Below are positions 36,220 through 44,903 of a stretch of DNA of 64,000 nucleotides, one piece after another. Source of the stretch: Butyrivibrio sp. YAB3001 (GTDB lineage: Bacteria; Bacillota; Clostridia; Lachnospirales; Lachnospiraceae). Location: positions 368,833-432,832 of the forward strand of contig NZ_FOKR01000002.1 of the NCBI RefSeq assembly GCF_900112195.1, written 5' to 3'. Each line of letters starts with the position of its first letter. Position 1 is the first letter of the stretch. The notes beneath the pieces are model-generated. The model had not been told where the DNA came from. It ran no database searches and saw nothing but the letters and a program-made list of their open reading frames with translations. Made by a program: the position numbers and the translations under genes.

Positions 36220-37857
36220 TTACTCTTCATCGTCTTCGTAGTAATTTTGCTTCTTGGGCGGATCTTGAATCTGTTCGAGCAGTTGTATGATAAATCGCAC
36301 AAATGCCACAATAATAAGATAACTGCCAAGCGTAACCGACTTTCCATAGTTAAGTCGCTGCGGAGTTATTAAAGATGCAATACCTATATAGAGATTTACA
36401 ATCGCAAGAAGCATCATCCAGAATTTTGCCCGTCCTGAGATTTTACCCTTAAACTTTAAAATATGCCTCACACTTGCAACTGCAAGAGAAAAGAAAACTA
36501 TAGCCATAAGGACATTTGTCCATTTGGGAATTCTTTCAAGGTTCGACAAAATAAACACCATAAACCATATGATGATTATGTGAAATATCATACGTCCCTT
36601 TTTTATAAAGGGCTGTTCATCCCTCTCCCCCGCCTTAAGAAGCATGACCGAGCTCCAAATCGCAACTACAAGTGCAATCGCTCCACCAAGAACACTGTAA
36701 ACAGCTTCAGGTATTGTAAGGAATACTATTCCAAGGAAAATCATGAACAGGTCAATAATACCCTGAAGTGACTTTAGTGCATCAATTATCTTTATCTTTT
36801 CAAAAGATCTCCAGATGGAACCAAACATCTTTCCCACAACAACCTTGGTCTTACTCTCAGAGTTCGCTGCAGATAAAAGAATTGTTCCAAAATCATGAAA
36901 ACCTCCCTTGGAAATATCATACACTGATACAGCCCCGCCAGCTTTCATCGCATCAAAAATATCTTTGGTAAATGCCCTTCTCTGTTCCATTGTGGCATTT
37001 CCAATCCAGTCATCAATTGCCCTGTTATACATAACGCTTTCTTCTGAGAGAAACCTTCTTTTAACAAAATGGTCTCCCTCAATCTTCCAGGTCATTCCAG
37101 AATGCTGCGCGATCTTGTCAGCATCTGAAGCAACAATCTCATGCGGCACCTTTAATTCAAAGAGCATACCAACAACACAAAATGTAGGAACGATATGGAT
37201 TATACGCTCTTTAATATCGGCAAACTTTGCTTCATCCAATAATTCAGGGCATATTCCAGGACCGTCATTACTGTATATCTTTTTAATTCTTCCCCTGACA
37301 ACAGAAGGCGCATTCATAGCTGCATATACAGCAAGATTCCCTCCTTTGGAATGGCCTCCTACGTAAATATCCCCTGCATACTTTTTCATTATGAACTGCA
37401 AATATCTGGAGGCAGCCTTCTGTGCCTCAATCTCTTCAAAAGAAATCTGGAAATCAAGTCTCCAATCTTCAATATCCATGGTTGTCCCACGAAATGCAAC
37501 ATAGTGACTTCCATTTGGCAAATGTACTGTAAAGGCGGTAAAAAGCATATTTCTGTCAGCATCGTTTACATCTACATAATCTGAGAGATAAAGATTTCCA
37601 AAACGCTGATATTTCCCCATGTAATAGAGCACCCAATCGAAATCAAGTCTTGAAAGATTCTCTATCGAATGGGTGCTAAAATATTTCTTTGCTGCCTCTT
37701 TTATTGTAATTCTGCCATTTTCCTTTTCTGTAGGAACAATCCCTTCAAAATCATTATATATCAGCAAGGAAAGGCCTAAATTATCAACCTCATTAAAAGG
37801 AGCGTTCTTAAAACTAAGATCTCCGCGCCATTTAATATATTTAACTATATTTGCCAT
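36220..37857 (-). CDS. DUF2974 (Mbeg1-like) lipase-fold protein with C-terminal membrane segments
   Basis: A 545-aa protein. The N-terminal two thirds is an alpha/beta hydrolase-type domain: HYVAFRGTTMDIEDWRLDF is the oxyanion-side strand, and GGHSKGGNLAVYAAM carries the nucleophile elbow G-H-S-K-G near residue 170. The later NDGPGICPEL is typical of DUF2974. About residues 360-530 contain five hydrophobic segments, so the hydrolase sits on the membrane, facing the cytoplasm by the lack of a signal peptide. Ends in an acidic tail (YYEDDEE). It lies 15 bp after the HD-GYP gene, in the same operon. Substrate unknown; a lipid or acyl ester is the family expectation. Confidence 0.85.
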   Translation of the reverse strand: MANIVKYIKWRGDLSFKNAPFNEVDNLGLSLLIYNDFEGIVPTEKENGRITIKEAAKKYFSTHSIENLSRLDFDWVLYYMGKYQRFGNLYLSDYVDVNDADRNMLFTAFTVHLPNGSHYVAFRGTTMDIEDWRLDFQISFEEIEAQKAASRYLQFIMKKYAGDIYVGGHSKGGNLAVYAAMNAPSVVRGRIKKIYSNDGPGICPELLDEAKFADIKERIIHIVPTFCVVGMLFELKVPHEIVASDADKIAQHSGMTWKIEGDHFVKRRFLSEESVMYNRAIDDWIGNATMEQRRAFTKDIFDAMKAGGAVSVYDISKGGFHDFGTILLSAANSESKTKVVVGKMFGSIWRSFEKIKIIDALKSLQGIIDLFMIFLGIVFLTIPEAVYSVLGGAIALVVAIWSSVMLLKAGERDEQPFIKKGRMIFHIIIIWFMVFILSNLERIPKWTNVLMAIVFFSLAVASVRHILKFKGKISGRAKFWMMLLAIVNLYIGIASLITPQRLNYGKSVTLGSYLIIVAFVRFIIQLLEQIQDPPKKQNYYEDDEE

Positions 37858-37872
37858 TTCATCAACCTCTGA

Positions 37873-40038
37873 TCAGTACTCTGACAGATTATGGAAAACA
37901 ACCTCCGGACAATTTCTTTTTATCTCATTTAAAAACTTATCCGTCTCTTCCGCTGCTTTATCATATAGCGCAATTATAAATTCATCAGCTGTATATCGGA
38001 TATTAACATCATGGGCTGTAATGAATTTTTTTACAACTTCCTGATATTTTTCTGCAAAATTTCCTACACTTGCAAAGACAACCTCATAATCTTTGCCTTT
38101 TTTCTCCATCAGTTTCATAACATAGCAGAGCATTCGTACATGAGAAGGATTCTGAATATCCTCCTCATCAAGAAGATCCTTTTGAAGTTTTTTCTCTAAA
38201 GCAGAAGAGTTCCTGACCTTATTGGAAACGTCAAGTGCTGCGCCATCTATTGTATAGGCATTTAGCTCACCACTATCAAGCATTCTTACAAAAATTCTTG
38301 AAAGAGCCGGATCAAACTGAGTACCCGCACCCTTAACAAATTCCTCTTTGACCTTTTCATCACTAAGTCGATTTCTGTAAACTCTGTTTGATGTCATGGC
38401 ATCATAACTGTCTGCCAAAGCAAGGATTCTTGCAATAAGTGGAATATCCTCACCTGAAAGCCCGTCGGGATATCCCCTTCCGTCAAATCTTTCATGATGA
38501 TAGCGTATGCCATCAAGTATTCCGTCAACGCCATCGCCAAGATTACTCATTATCTCATAACCTATCTCTGTGTGTTTTTTCATAAGAGAAAACTCTTCAT
38601 CCGATAGTCTTCCGGGTTTATTAAGAACGTTATCTGCAACGCCAATCTTACCAATATCATGCACAAGTCCAACATAACGAACCTGCAGAATATCCTCCTC
38701 AGTAAAATTATAATCTGCAGCCATCTCCCTTGCAAGACGCCCTGCATACAAGCCTACTCTCTCGGAATGTCCGCCTGTATACTCATCCCTGGCATCTATG
38801 GCGCCTGCAATAGTTTCAATGGTTTTAATTGTCATCTCAGTATGAGCCTTTTCCCTCATATCATAGGCTTTTACTTCATCATGAAGTGTCTGAATAACAG
38901 TTGCAGTCATTAGAATAATCAGCCCGATACAGATCTGCGGCCCGATTGGATGCACTTTTTCAATATAAAACCTGATAAGTTCATGAAGTGACATGAATAC
39001 AAAAAACAGCATTCCAAATACTGCTATGTGATAAGATTCGATTCTTTTGGTGATAATATCTGTCATTATGTTTATAATCGCAATAACTCCGCAGATTGCA
39101 TTCCAAATATGAGATATCCATAATGTCTCATAGAATTCATACAATCCGGCGATATTGAGAAGTATATTTACCACAACCTGACCAAGTACGATCAGCTCCA
39201 TTACAAGATATCGTCTATGATATAACCTGTGCTGAAGTTCATCAAAGTACATGCACGCAAAAGCGCCTATCAGCTCTACGAGCAGATAAGAAAAATAAGC
39301 TGAAAGAGATGGTCTTCTAAACACAAATTGCCTTAGTGTAGATTCGCTTAGCACCCACAGAGATATATTTATCATCAAAAGTCCGAGTTTTCTTGCCGCT
39401 CCTACTTTGAAAGAACTTCGCAAAAAAGAAGAAACCACAAAAACTATCGCCCCAAGGATAAATACAAAAACAGCCATCAGGACAACCCACAGTCCCCTTG
39501 TTATGACCGGATACCATACATTGTTACCGTAACTCATAGTAACTTCATTTATGACCCTGTGAGTTTTAAAATGAATCCTTACACGGATTTCTTTTCCTGC
39601 ATCCGGCTCTCCCAGCCTAGTCACTATGTAGGCACTTGGAATATAGTAAGACATATAATCGATAGATTCAGAGGAATACTCGTTTCTGAGAGTTCCGCCA
39701 ATATAGACATAGATATCTTCCATGGATGAGCGCATCATAAGGCTCATTCCTTCACCAAGATGCTGCGGAAGAGTATTTACAAGAATTATTTCATCACCGA
39801 ATTCTTCAGGCACAACCATTGGAAGTCTGTACTTTTTACCGCTTTCATCTCCTGCAAGTCTCCACCCATCATTAAAGGTATCAACTCTGAATCCTCCGGT
39901 AGTTGCTTCCTGCTCAGAATTATTATCAAAAAGAGCTATCCCGACAATAACAACAGTAAGAGACAGCGCAAATACAAGCCCCACGCGAATAACACTTTCC
40001 AATATTTCACCTATAAAGTGCCTGCGTTTCTCGTCCAT
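37873..40038 (-). CDS. 7TM HD-GYP protein with a degenerate C-terminal GGDEF-like domain
   Basis: A 721-aa membrane protein. TM1 is about residues 16-36, and an extracellular beta domain (about 45-175) resembles 7TMR-DISM sensors. Seven or so TMs run from about 178 to 385. The HD-GYP domain has VHDIGKIG and YHHERFDGRGYPDGL with all metal-binding positions in HD-GYP order (also HTEIGYEI), so c-di-GMP phosphodiesterase activity is plausible. The last 130 residues resemble a shrunken GGDEF domain: VVFASVGNFAEKYQEVV, then RYTADEFIIAL where RYGGDEF is expected. The GG pair is TA, so cyclase activity is not expected. Upstream 99 bp away is a separate 7TM sensor; DUF2974 follows. Confidence 0.88.
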   Translation of the reverse strand: MDEKRRHFIGEILESVIRVGLVFALSLTVVIVGIALFDNNSEQEATTGGFRVDTFNDGWRLAGDESGKKYRLPMVVPEEFGDEIILVNTLPQHLGEGMSLMMRSSMEDIYVYIGGTLRNEYSSESIDYMSYYIPSAYIVTRLGEPDAGKEIRVRIHFKTHRVINEVTMSYGNNVWYPVITRGLWVVLMAVFVFILGAIVFVVSSFLRSSFKVGAARKLGLLMINISLWVLSESTLRQFVFRRPSLSAYFSYLLVELIGAFACMYFDELQHRLYHRRYLVMELIVLGQVVVNILLNIAGLYEFYETLWISHIWNAICGVIAIINIMTDIITKRIESYHIAVFGMLFFVFMSLHELIRFYIEKVHPIGPQICIGLIILMTATVIQTLHDEVKAYDMREKAHTEMTIKTIETIAGAIDARDEYTGGHSERVGLYAGRLAREMAADYNFTEEDILQVRYVGLVHDIGKIGVADNVLNKPGRLSDEEFSLMKKHTEIGYEIMSNLGDGVDGILDGIRYHHERFDGRGYPDGLSGEDIPLIARILALADSYDAMTSNRVYRNRLSDEKVKEEFVKGAGTQFDPALSRIFVRMLDSGELNAYTIDGAALDVSNKVRNSSALEKKLQKDLLDEEDIQNPSHVRMLCYVMKLMEKKGKDYEVVFASVGNFAEKYQEVVKKFITAHDVNIRYTADEFIIALYDKAAEETDKFLNEIKRNCPEVVFHNLSEY

Positions 40039-40137
40039 ACCAACTCTCCAACTATTGCGAACAAATACTCATCAAACAAATATTCTCTCAAACGAAGAAC
40101 AAATTGTGTAAAAACAAACAGTTCATTTGCCCATTAT

Positions 40138-41157
40138 TTACTCCATCTTGTTCGTTGTAGTTACCACATCAGTCACATTCGAAATCTGTATCATATAACC
40201 ATAAATAATTTTCTTATGTGCCAGCGCTCTGATATCATAGCTGTAAACTGCCCCCTTATAAGAAAATGTATTACTCTGCGACTCACCTGCGCTTTTTTCT
40301 TTTGCATATTCTAAAAGAGGCTGTCTTAAGAAAGTATTAAATCTCCCGCCGTTTCCGGGGATGTTTCTCTCAAGTTCCCAGTTTAAAAGCTCAGGAAATA
40401 GAACCGATGCATATTCACTACAGCCCATATATTTCATCTTTTTATTAAAAAAGATATAGCCCGTCCCCTTGATTCTGTCTTGAAATATCTCGATATTGCT
40501 ATAAACAGAATAAAGTGAGATCTTAACCAGAGGAATCAGGATTATCATAATGGCAATAGTCAAAAAAACCGGCAAAAGCTCAAACTTAAGATGAAGAAAC
40601 CTTTCAATCAGATAAACACCCACCACCAACATATCCAAAAACAGAATAAGGTCAACATTTATTCGGCTTACAATTGATTTTCTGCTTAGCGAATACATTC
40701 CTACAACAATATTGGCCGTCGAATAAAGTAGCATGGACACCAAATATGCTGTGTGCATAGGTCCATAAGTTTTGGTAAGATATGCTCCCATTGTACCCCT
40801 GTGGAAATTGACAGTTCTGTAAAAAATATCATATCTTCCTACCGTACACGCACTTAAAAATATTACGACCTGAACTAAATAAAGGTGCGTACTGATGATT
40901 TTGGGCACTTCTATACGACAGATCCCGCATATTATAAAAAACAGGATTGCCGGAGCAAAAATACCTATAACATATGAAATGCTATTGGCAAGTATTGCCT
41001 CCTCCAGATTTCTGGAAACAGACAACGCGTAATAACCGCCGTTTCCTACAGCAACGACGCCAATTAAAAGGACAAGATTTATATTAATTGCTCTCTCATA
41101 TGCCACAACAAAAAGCAGCATCAGAAGTGTAATGCAAAAACAGATAAGATAAATCAT
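40138..41157 (-). CDS. 7TM sensor protein (histidine-kinase-N-terminal-like 7TM region) with a PAS-like tail, no output domain
   Basis: A 339-aa protein with seven to eight hydrophobic segments in the first 225 residues and a soluble C-terminal part (about 230-339). The tail has a PAS-like pattern (GYIFFNKKMKYMGCSEYASVL, and YGYMIQISNVTDV at the end), as in sensors where 7TM-PAS normally continues into GGDEF, HD-GYP or kinase. Here the frame stops after the PAS-like region, and the HD-GYP protein begins 99 bp further on. It may act as a partner sensor. Function not assigned. Confidence 0.75.
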   Translation of the reverse strand: MIYLICFCITLLMLLFVVAYERAININLVLLIGVVAVGNGGYYALSVSRNLEEAILANSISYVIGIFAPAILFFIICGICRIEVPKIISTHLYLVQVVIFLSACTVGRYDIFYRTVNFHRGTMGAYLTKTYGPMHTAYLVSMLLYSTANIVVGMYSLSRKSIVSRINVDLILFLDMLVVGVYLIERFLHLKFELLPVFLTIAIMIILIPLVKISLYSVYSNIEIFQDRIKGTGYIFFNKKMKYMGCSEYASVLFPELLNWELERNIPGNGGRFNTFLRQPLLEYAKEKSAGESQSNTFSYKGAVYSYDIRALAHKKIIYGYMIQISNVTDVVTTTNKME

Positions 41158-41263
41158 GAATTCTTTAGCCCTATTTACTCAACGTCATCTGTTACAATAA
41201 AATTTCATTCCAATTTCGTATAACATTGGAAATTTCAATCCCATTATCAACTATTTCAGGATA

Positions 41264-41320
41264 TAAAAAAACCGTTATTTTGCTTTTTAACAAACATTTT
41301 ACAAAATAACGGATTTTTTA
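41264..41320. terminator. intrinsic terminator between thrH and the 7TM sensor gene
   Basis: AAACCGTTATTTTG-like arm and its complement CAAAATAACGG with a loop of about 19 bases; A-run left, TTTTTT right. It ends the thrH operon on the minus strand and could also work for plus transcripts. Confidence 0.88.
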
Positions 41321-41335
41321 TAAATTTTTCCCCGG

Positions 41336-41935
41336 TTACAGTTTTTCTTTAATAGCCTTTAAAAGATCATCATATTCCTCAAAAGCTTGAAGCTGCGGGT
41401 AGTCCTCTTTGATCTTATCAGTAGTCCTAAATAAAAATCCTGCCTTTGAAGCCTGGATCATAGCAAGGTCATTGTAGCTATCACCGCTTGCTATTGTATC
41501 ATAACCGATTGACTGAAGAGCCTTAACAGTCGTAAGCTTAGAATTCTCTATACGCATTTTAAAGCCTGTAATCTCACCGCTTTCTGCCACTTCAAGTGAA
41601 TTGCAGAAAATTGTAGGCCAGCCAAGCTTCTCCATAAGAGGTGTTGCAAACTGTGTGAATGTATCGCTAATAATGATAACCTGTGTAGTCTTACGAAGTT
41701 CATCAAGAAATTCCTTCGCTCCCGGAAGTGGATCAATCTTAGCTATTGTCTGCTGAATTTCCTTAAGTCCAAGTCCATGTTCCTTAAGTATTCCAATTCT
41801 CCAGTTCATAAGTTTATTGTAGTCAGGTTCATCTCTGGTAGTTTTCTTAAGTTCAGGAATGCCGCTTGCCTCTGCAAAAGCAATCCAGATTTCAGGAACT
41901 AAAACACCTTCAAGATCTAAACATACTATATTCAT
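41336..41935 (-). CDS. thrH: bifunctional phosphoserine phosphatase / homoserine phosphotransferase ThrH
   Basis: A 199-aa HAD-superfamily enzyme. The first motif is CLDLEGVLVPEIWI, with the ThrH-type L-E-G in place of the D-x-D-G-T of other HADs. Motif II is VIIISDTFTQF and motif III/IV is IASGDSYNDLAMI. In Pseudomonas ThrH dephosphorylates phosphoserine and can transfer phosphate to homoserine. It starts 22 bp after trpB2 in the same direction and is followed by a terminator, so the two form an operon. The ribosome site is a weak AGAGG. Whether the homoserine reaction occurs here is unknown. Confidence 0.93.
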   Translation of the reverse strand: MNIVCLDLEGVLVPEIWIAFAEASGIPELKKTTRDEPDYNKLMNWRIGILKEHGLGLKEIQQTIAKIDPLPGAKEFLDELRKTTQVIIISDTFTQFATPLMEKLGWPTIFCNSLEVAESGEITGFKMRIENSKLTTVKALQSIGYDTIASGDSYNDLAMIQASKAGFLFRTTDKIKEDYPQLQAFEEYDDLLKAIKEKL

Positions 41936-41957
41936 ATTCTATCCTCATAACCTCTTC

Positions 41958-43337
41958 TTACAGATTTACATTTGGAAGTGTAGCAAAGCTCTTTTCAAGT
42001 TCTTCATCTGTAGGAATGTAATCTGACATCTCTCCATCATTGAACTTCTGATAAGCAACCATATCAAAATAGCCTGTTCCTGTAAGTCCAAAGAGAATTG
42101 TCTTTTCCTCACCTGTTTTCTTGCACTTAAGTGCCTCATCGATTGCTGCTCTGATAGCATGGCTGCTCTCAGGTGCAGGAAGGATTCCCTCTACTCTTGC
42201 AAACTGCTGAGCTGCTGCAAATACAGAAGTCTGCTCTACTGAAATTGCCTCAAGATAGCCATCATGATAAAGCTGTGAAAGGATTGGGCTCATTCCGTGA
42301 TAACGAAGTCCGCCGGCATGGTTTGCTGATGGAATAAAGTTGCTTCCAAGAGTATACATCTTAGCAAGAGGGCAAACCATTCCTGTATCGCAGAAGTCAT
42401 ACGCAAATCTGCCTCTTGTAAAACTTGGGCAGCTTGCAGGCTCAACAGCAATTATTCTGTAATCCTTCTCGCCGCGAAGCTTTTCACCCATAAACGGTGA
42501 AATAAGACCTCCAAGGTTTGAACCACCACCTGCGCATCCAATGATGATATCAGGTGTAACATTATATTTATCAAGTGCAGCCTTTGCCTCAAGACCAATA
42601 ACTGTCTGGTGAAGAAGTACCTGGTTAAGCACGCTTCCAAGAACATATCTGTATCCTTCTGTCTTGGTAGCAACTTCAACAGCTTCAGAAATTGCGCATC
42701 CAAGTGAACCTGTTGTTCCTGGATGATCAGCGTTGATTTTGCGTCCAATTTCAGTATCCATAGAAGGTGAAGGAGTTACACTTGCGCCATACGTGCGCAT
42801 TACTTCACGTCTGAAAGGTTTCTGCTCATATGAAACCTTAACCATATATACCTTACAGTCAATTCCTAGATAAGCAGATGCCATAGAAAGAGCTGTTCCC
42901 CACTGACCTGCTCCTGTCTCTGTGGTAACACCCTTAAGGCCCTGTTTCTTTGCATAATAAGCCTGAACTATAGCTGAATTAAGCTTATGGCTTCCACTTG
43001 TATTGTTACCTTCAAATTTGTAATAAATCTTTGCAGGTGTACCAAGGGCTTTTTCAAGGCAGTACGCTCTTACAAGTGGCGCAGGTCTGTACATTTTATA
43101 GAAATCTCTGATTTCCTGCGGAATGTCAATGTAAGGAGTTGTGTCATCAAGTTCCTGTTTGATAAGCTCATCGCAAAAAACAGGTCTGAGGTCTTCAAAG
43201 CCCATTGGCTGTAATGTTGCAGGATTAAGAAGTGGCGCAGGCTTGTTCTTCATGTCAGCTCTGACGTTGTACCACTGTTTAGGAATTTCATCCTCGCTCA
43301 AATAAATCTTATATGGAATTTTCAATTCTTCGCTCAT
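41958..43337 (-). CDS. trpB: TrpB2-type tryptophan synthase beta chain homologue
   Basis: A 459-aa PLP enzyme of the TrpB2 branch, longer than TrpB1 and with an N-terminal extension (MSEELKIPYKIYLSEDEIPKQW). The PLP lysine is in FEGNNTSGSHKLNSAIVQA and the ligand loop is TETGAGQWGTALSMASA. The phosphate-binding loop is GCAGGGSNLGG. TrpB2 proteins occur apart from trpA; some archaeal ones use phosphoserine rather than serine. No trpA or other trp gene is here; thrH, a phosphoserine phosphatase homologue, follows 22 bp later. A promoter is visible upstream (43381-43410). Confidence 0.93.
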   Translation of the reverse strand: MSEELKIPYKIYLSEDEIPKQWYNVRADMKNKPAPLLNPATLQPMGFEDLRPVFCDELIKQELDDTTPYIDIPQEIRDFYKMYRPAPLVRAYCLEKALGTPAKIYYKFEGNNTSGSHKLNSAIVQAYYAKKQGLKGVTTETGAGQWGTALSMASAYLGIDCKVYMVKVSYEQKPFRREVMRTYGASVTPSPSMDTEIGRKINADHPGTTGSLGCAISEAVEVATKTEGYRYVLGSVLNQVLLHQTVIGLEAKAALDKYNVTPDIIIGCAGGGSNLGGLISPFMGEKLRGEKDYRIIAVEPASCPSFTRGRFAYDFCDTGMVCPLAKMYTLGSNFIPSANHAGGLRYHGMSPILSQLYHDGYLEAISVEQTSVFAAAQQFARVEGILPAPESSHAIRAAIDEALKCKKTGEEKTILFGLTGTGYFDMVAYQKFNDGEMSDYIPTDEELEKSFATLPNVNL

Positions 43338-43380
43338 AAAAAAACTCTCCCCAAAACTTTTTTCTTTAGTAATTTAACTT

Positions 43381-43410
43381 ATTAAAGCACAAATTTTTAA
43401 TAACTGTCAA
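43381..43410 (-). promoter_or_regulatory. promoter of the trpB2-thrH operon
   Basis: TTGACA (43405-43410 read on the minus strand) and TTTAAT (43381-43386) with an 18-bp spacer, and TGC just before the -10. The strong ribosome site GGGGAGAG follows near the start. No tryptophan attenuator, T-box or leader peptide is visible in the short leader. Confidence 0.7.
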
Positions 43411-43427
43411 GCCCGCATTAAGCGTAT

Positions 43428-44138
43428 TCACATGACATTTTCACTTTCAAGATACAATTTTCTATAAACATTTTCTAAATTTTCATTGTTATTAACTACA
43501 GTATTTAACTCCATATTTTTTAAAAAATAACTCTGTTCAGTAATTGCATTAACAAAATCTAAAATATGGCTTGAAATAATAATAGTACTCCCGTTACCCT
43601 TTGCTTCTAGAATACTATTCTTTAATTGCAAAATTCCATGTGTATCCATACCATTCGTAGGTTCATCTAATATAATCAATTTGGGTGTTCCCATAAACGC
43701 TATTATTATTCCTACTTTCTTTTGTAGCCCCATGGATAAATCACCAAACTTCTTATTTATGCAATCATTGATACAATACAAGTCTATATATCTTTCAATT
43801 TGTGTCTTATAATCACCATTAAATTTATAATCCGATATGACATTCAATAAATCAATTACTCTTGTTTGAGGATTAATAATCAATTTATCTGGTAAATAAC
43901 CAATATTCCTTCTTACACAAATGTCAACATTCTTTTCTCCATCAATAAAAACTTCGCCAGAATCGCTTTCAAGAACACCAGCTAATATATTTAAAAGCGT
44001 AGTCTTTCCTGAGCCATTAGGCCCAATCAATGCAACAATATTTCCTTTTTCAAGAGTAAACGAAATGTCTTTAATTCCAGCTTGCTCAGAGTAAAGCTTG
44101 CTCACCCTTTTTACTTCTAACAATGCCTTTGCCCCCAT
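43428..44138 (-). CDS. ABC transporter ATP-binding protein
   Basis: A 236-aa ABC ATPase. Walker A is GPNGSGKTTL (about 38-47), the signature is LSMGLQKKV, Walker B is KLIILDEPTNG and the H-loop IISSH. The first 22 bp overlap the end of the permease gene, so the two are coupled. The family pattern (ATPase plus one six-TM permease) resembles ABC-2-type export or bacteriocin self-protection transporters, but no substrate gene is adjacent. The stretch is very AT-rich compared with its neighbours, suggesting separate acquisition. The substrate is unknown. Confidence 0.9.
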   Translation of the reverse strand: MGAKALLEVKRVSKLYSEQAGIKDISFTLEKGNIVALIGPNGSGKTTLLNILAGVLESDSGEVFIDGEKNVDICVRRNIGYLPDKLIINPQTRVIDLLNVISDYKFNGDYKTQIERYIDLYCINDCINKKFGDLSMGLQKKVGIIIAFMGTPKLIILDEPTNGMDTHGILQLKNSILEAKGNGSTIIISSHILDFVNAITEQSYFLKNMELNTVVNNNENLENVYRKLYLESENVM

Positions 44139-44851
44139 ATTTTTTTTAACTTAATAAACAAATATATTTCCATAAAAATATTCACTAAAGGAATAAATTC
44201 AACAACTAACATAGCAAACAAAAATAATTGTTTTGCAAACTCAAAATCGCTAATACTCGATAAATATAGATAAATATATACTATTGTCCAATAAAGTACT
44301 AAAAAAATCGCCAAAAAAATAAATGCTGCAATTTCTGCTATACTCTTAACAGCAATCGCAAACATTAAAGAAACAACAATAATATGAAAAAAAACAGCAC
44401 TTACTACATTAAGAAAGAAATAATGATAAAAATGTATGCCATTGATTTTTAAAAAAATAGTATTTGTAATTTCCTTTTTCCAATAATTGTCATCTGTAAA
44501 TGTAAGAATTAAAAACAAAACAAAAAAAATAGCAAATGAAAATTCATGTCTAAAATTTTGTAAAGCTACGCATATACCAATCACTATAACTATTATTTTG
44601 CAGAATATTCCATCAAATGATGAATATCTGTATATCCACCCATAATAGATTATCTCAACAACATGATGCTTCACCATCCATTTTCTGAATACCGTATTTG
44701 TTTTAAATCGTGTTTTCAATAATCTTTTTGTTTTATTTACAATTATTTTTCTTCTATTTCTTGCATATAGTATATAAGTAATAATGAAATAAATTACTGA
44801 AAATGCAATAAACACAACAACGAAAATCAATATTCCACCAACAACTGTCAA
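44117..44851 (-). CDS. ABC transporter permease-like membrane protein
   Basis: A 244-aa protein with about six hydrophobic segments (starting at residues 5-30; also about 85-105, 110-128, 140-160, 165-190, 200-225). No sequence family is recognisable by eye; the role comes from the 22-bp overlap with the ATPase gene. The frame opens with TTG (44851), preceded only by A/T-rich sequence with no Shine-Dalgarno, so the start is uncertain. The region has the lowest GC of the window. Confidence 0.7.
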   Translation of the reverse strand: MTVVGGILIFVVVFIAFSVIYFIITYILYARNRRKIIVNKTKRLLKTRFKTNTVFRKWMVKHHVVEIIYYGWIYRYSSFDGIFCKIIVIVIGICVALQNFRHEFSFAIFFVLFLILTFTDDNYWKKEITNTIFLKINGIHFYHYFFLNVVSAVFFHIIVVSLMFAIAVKSIAEIAAFIFLAIFLVLYWTIVYIYLYLSSISDFEFAKQLFLFAMLVVEFIPLVNIFMEIYLFIKLKKIWGQRHC

Positions 44852-44903
44852 TATTTTTTTACATTTTATTTATAACTTTTTAATATATTTTTAATAAATA
44901 GTT

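Noticed and set aside
39760-40314. 184-aa plus-strand frame across the HD-GYP/7TM gene boundary
   Set aside because: Overlaps two conserved minus-strand genes with no ribosome site or domain.
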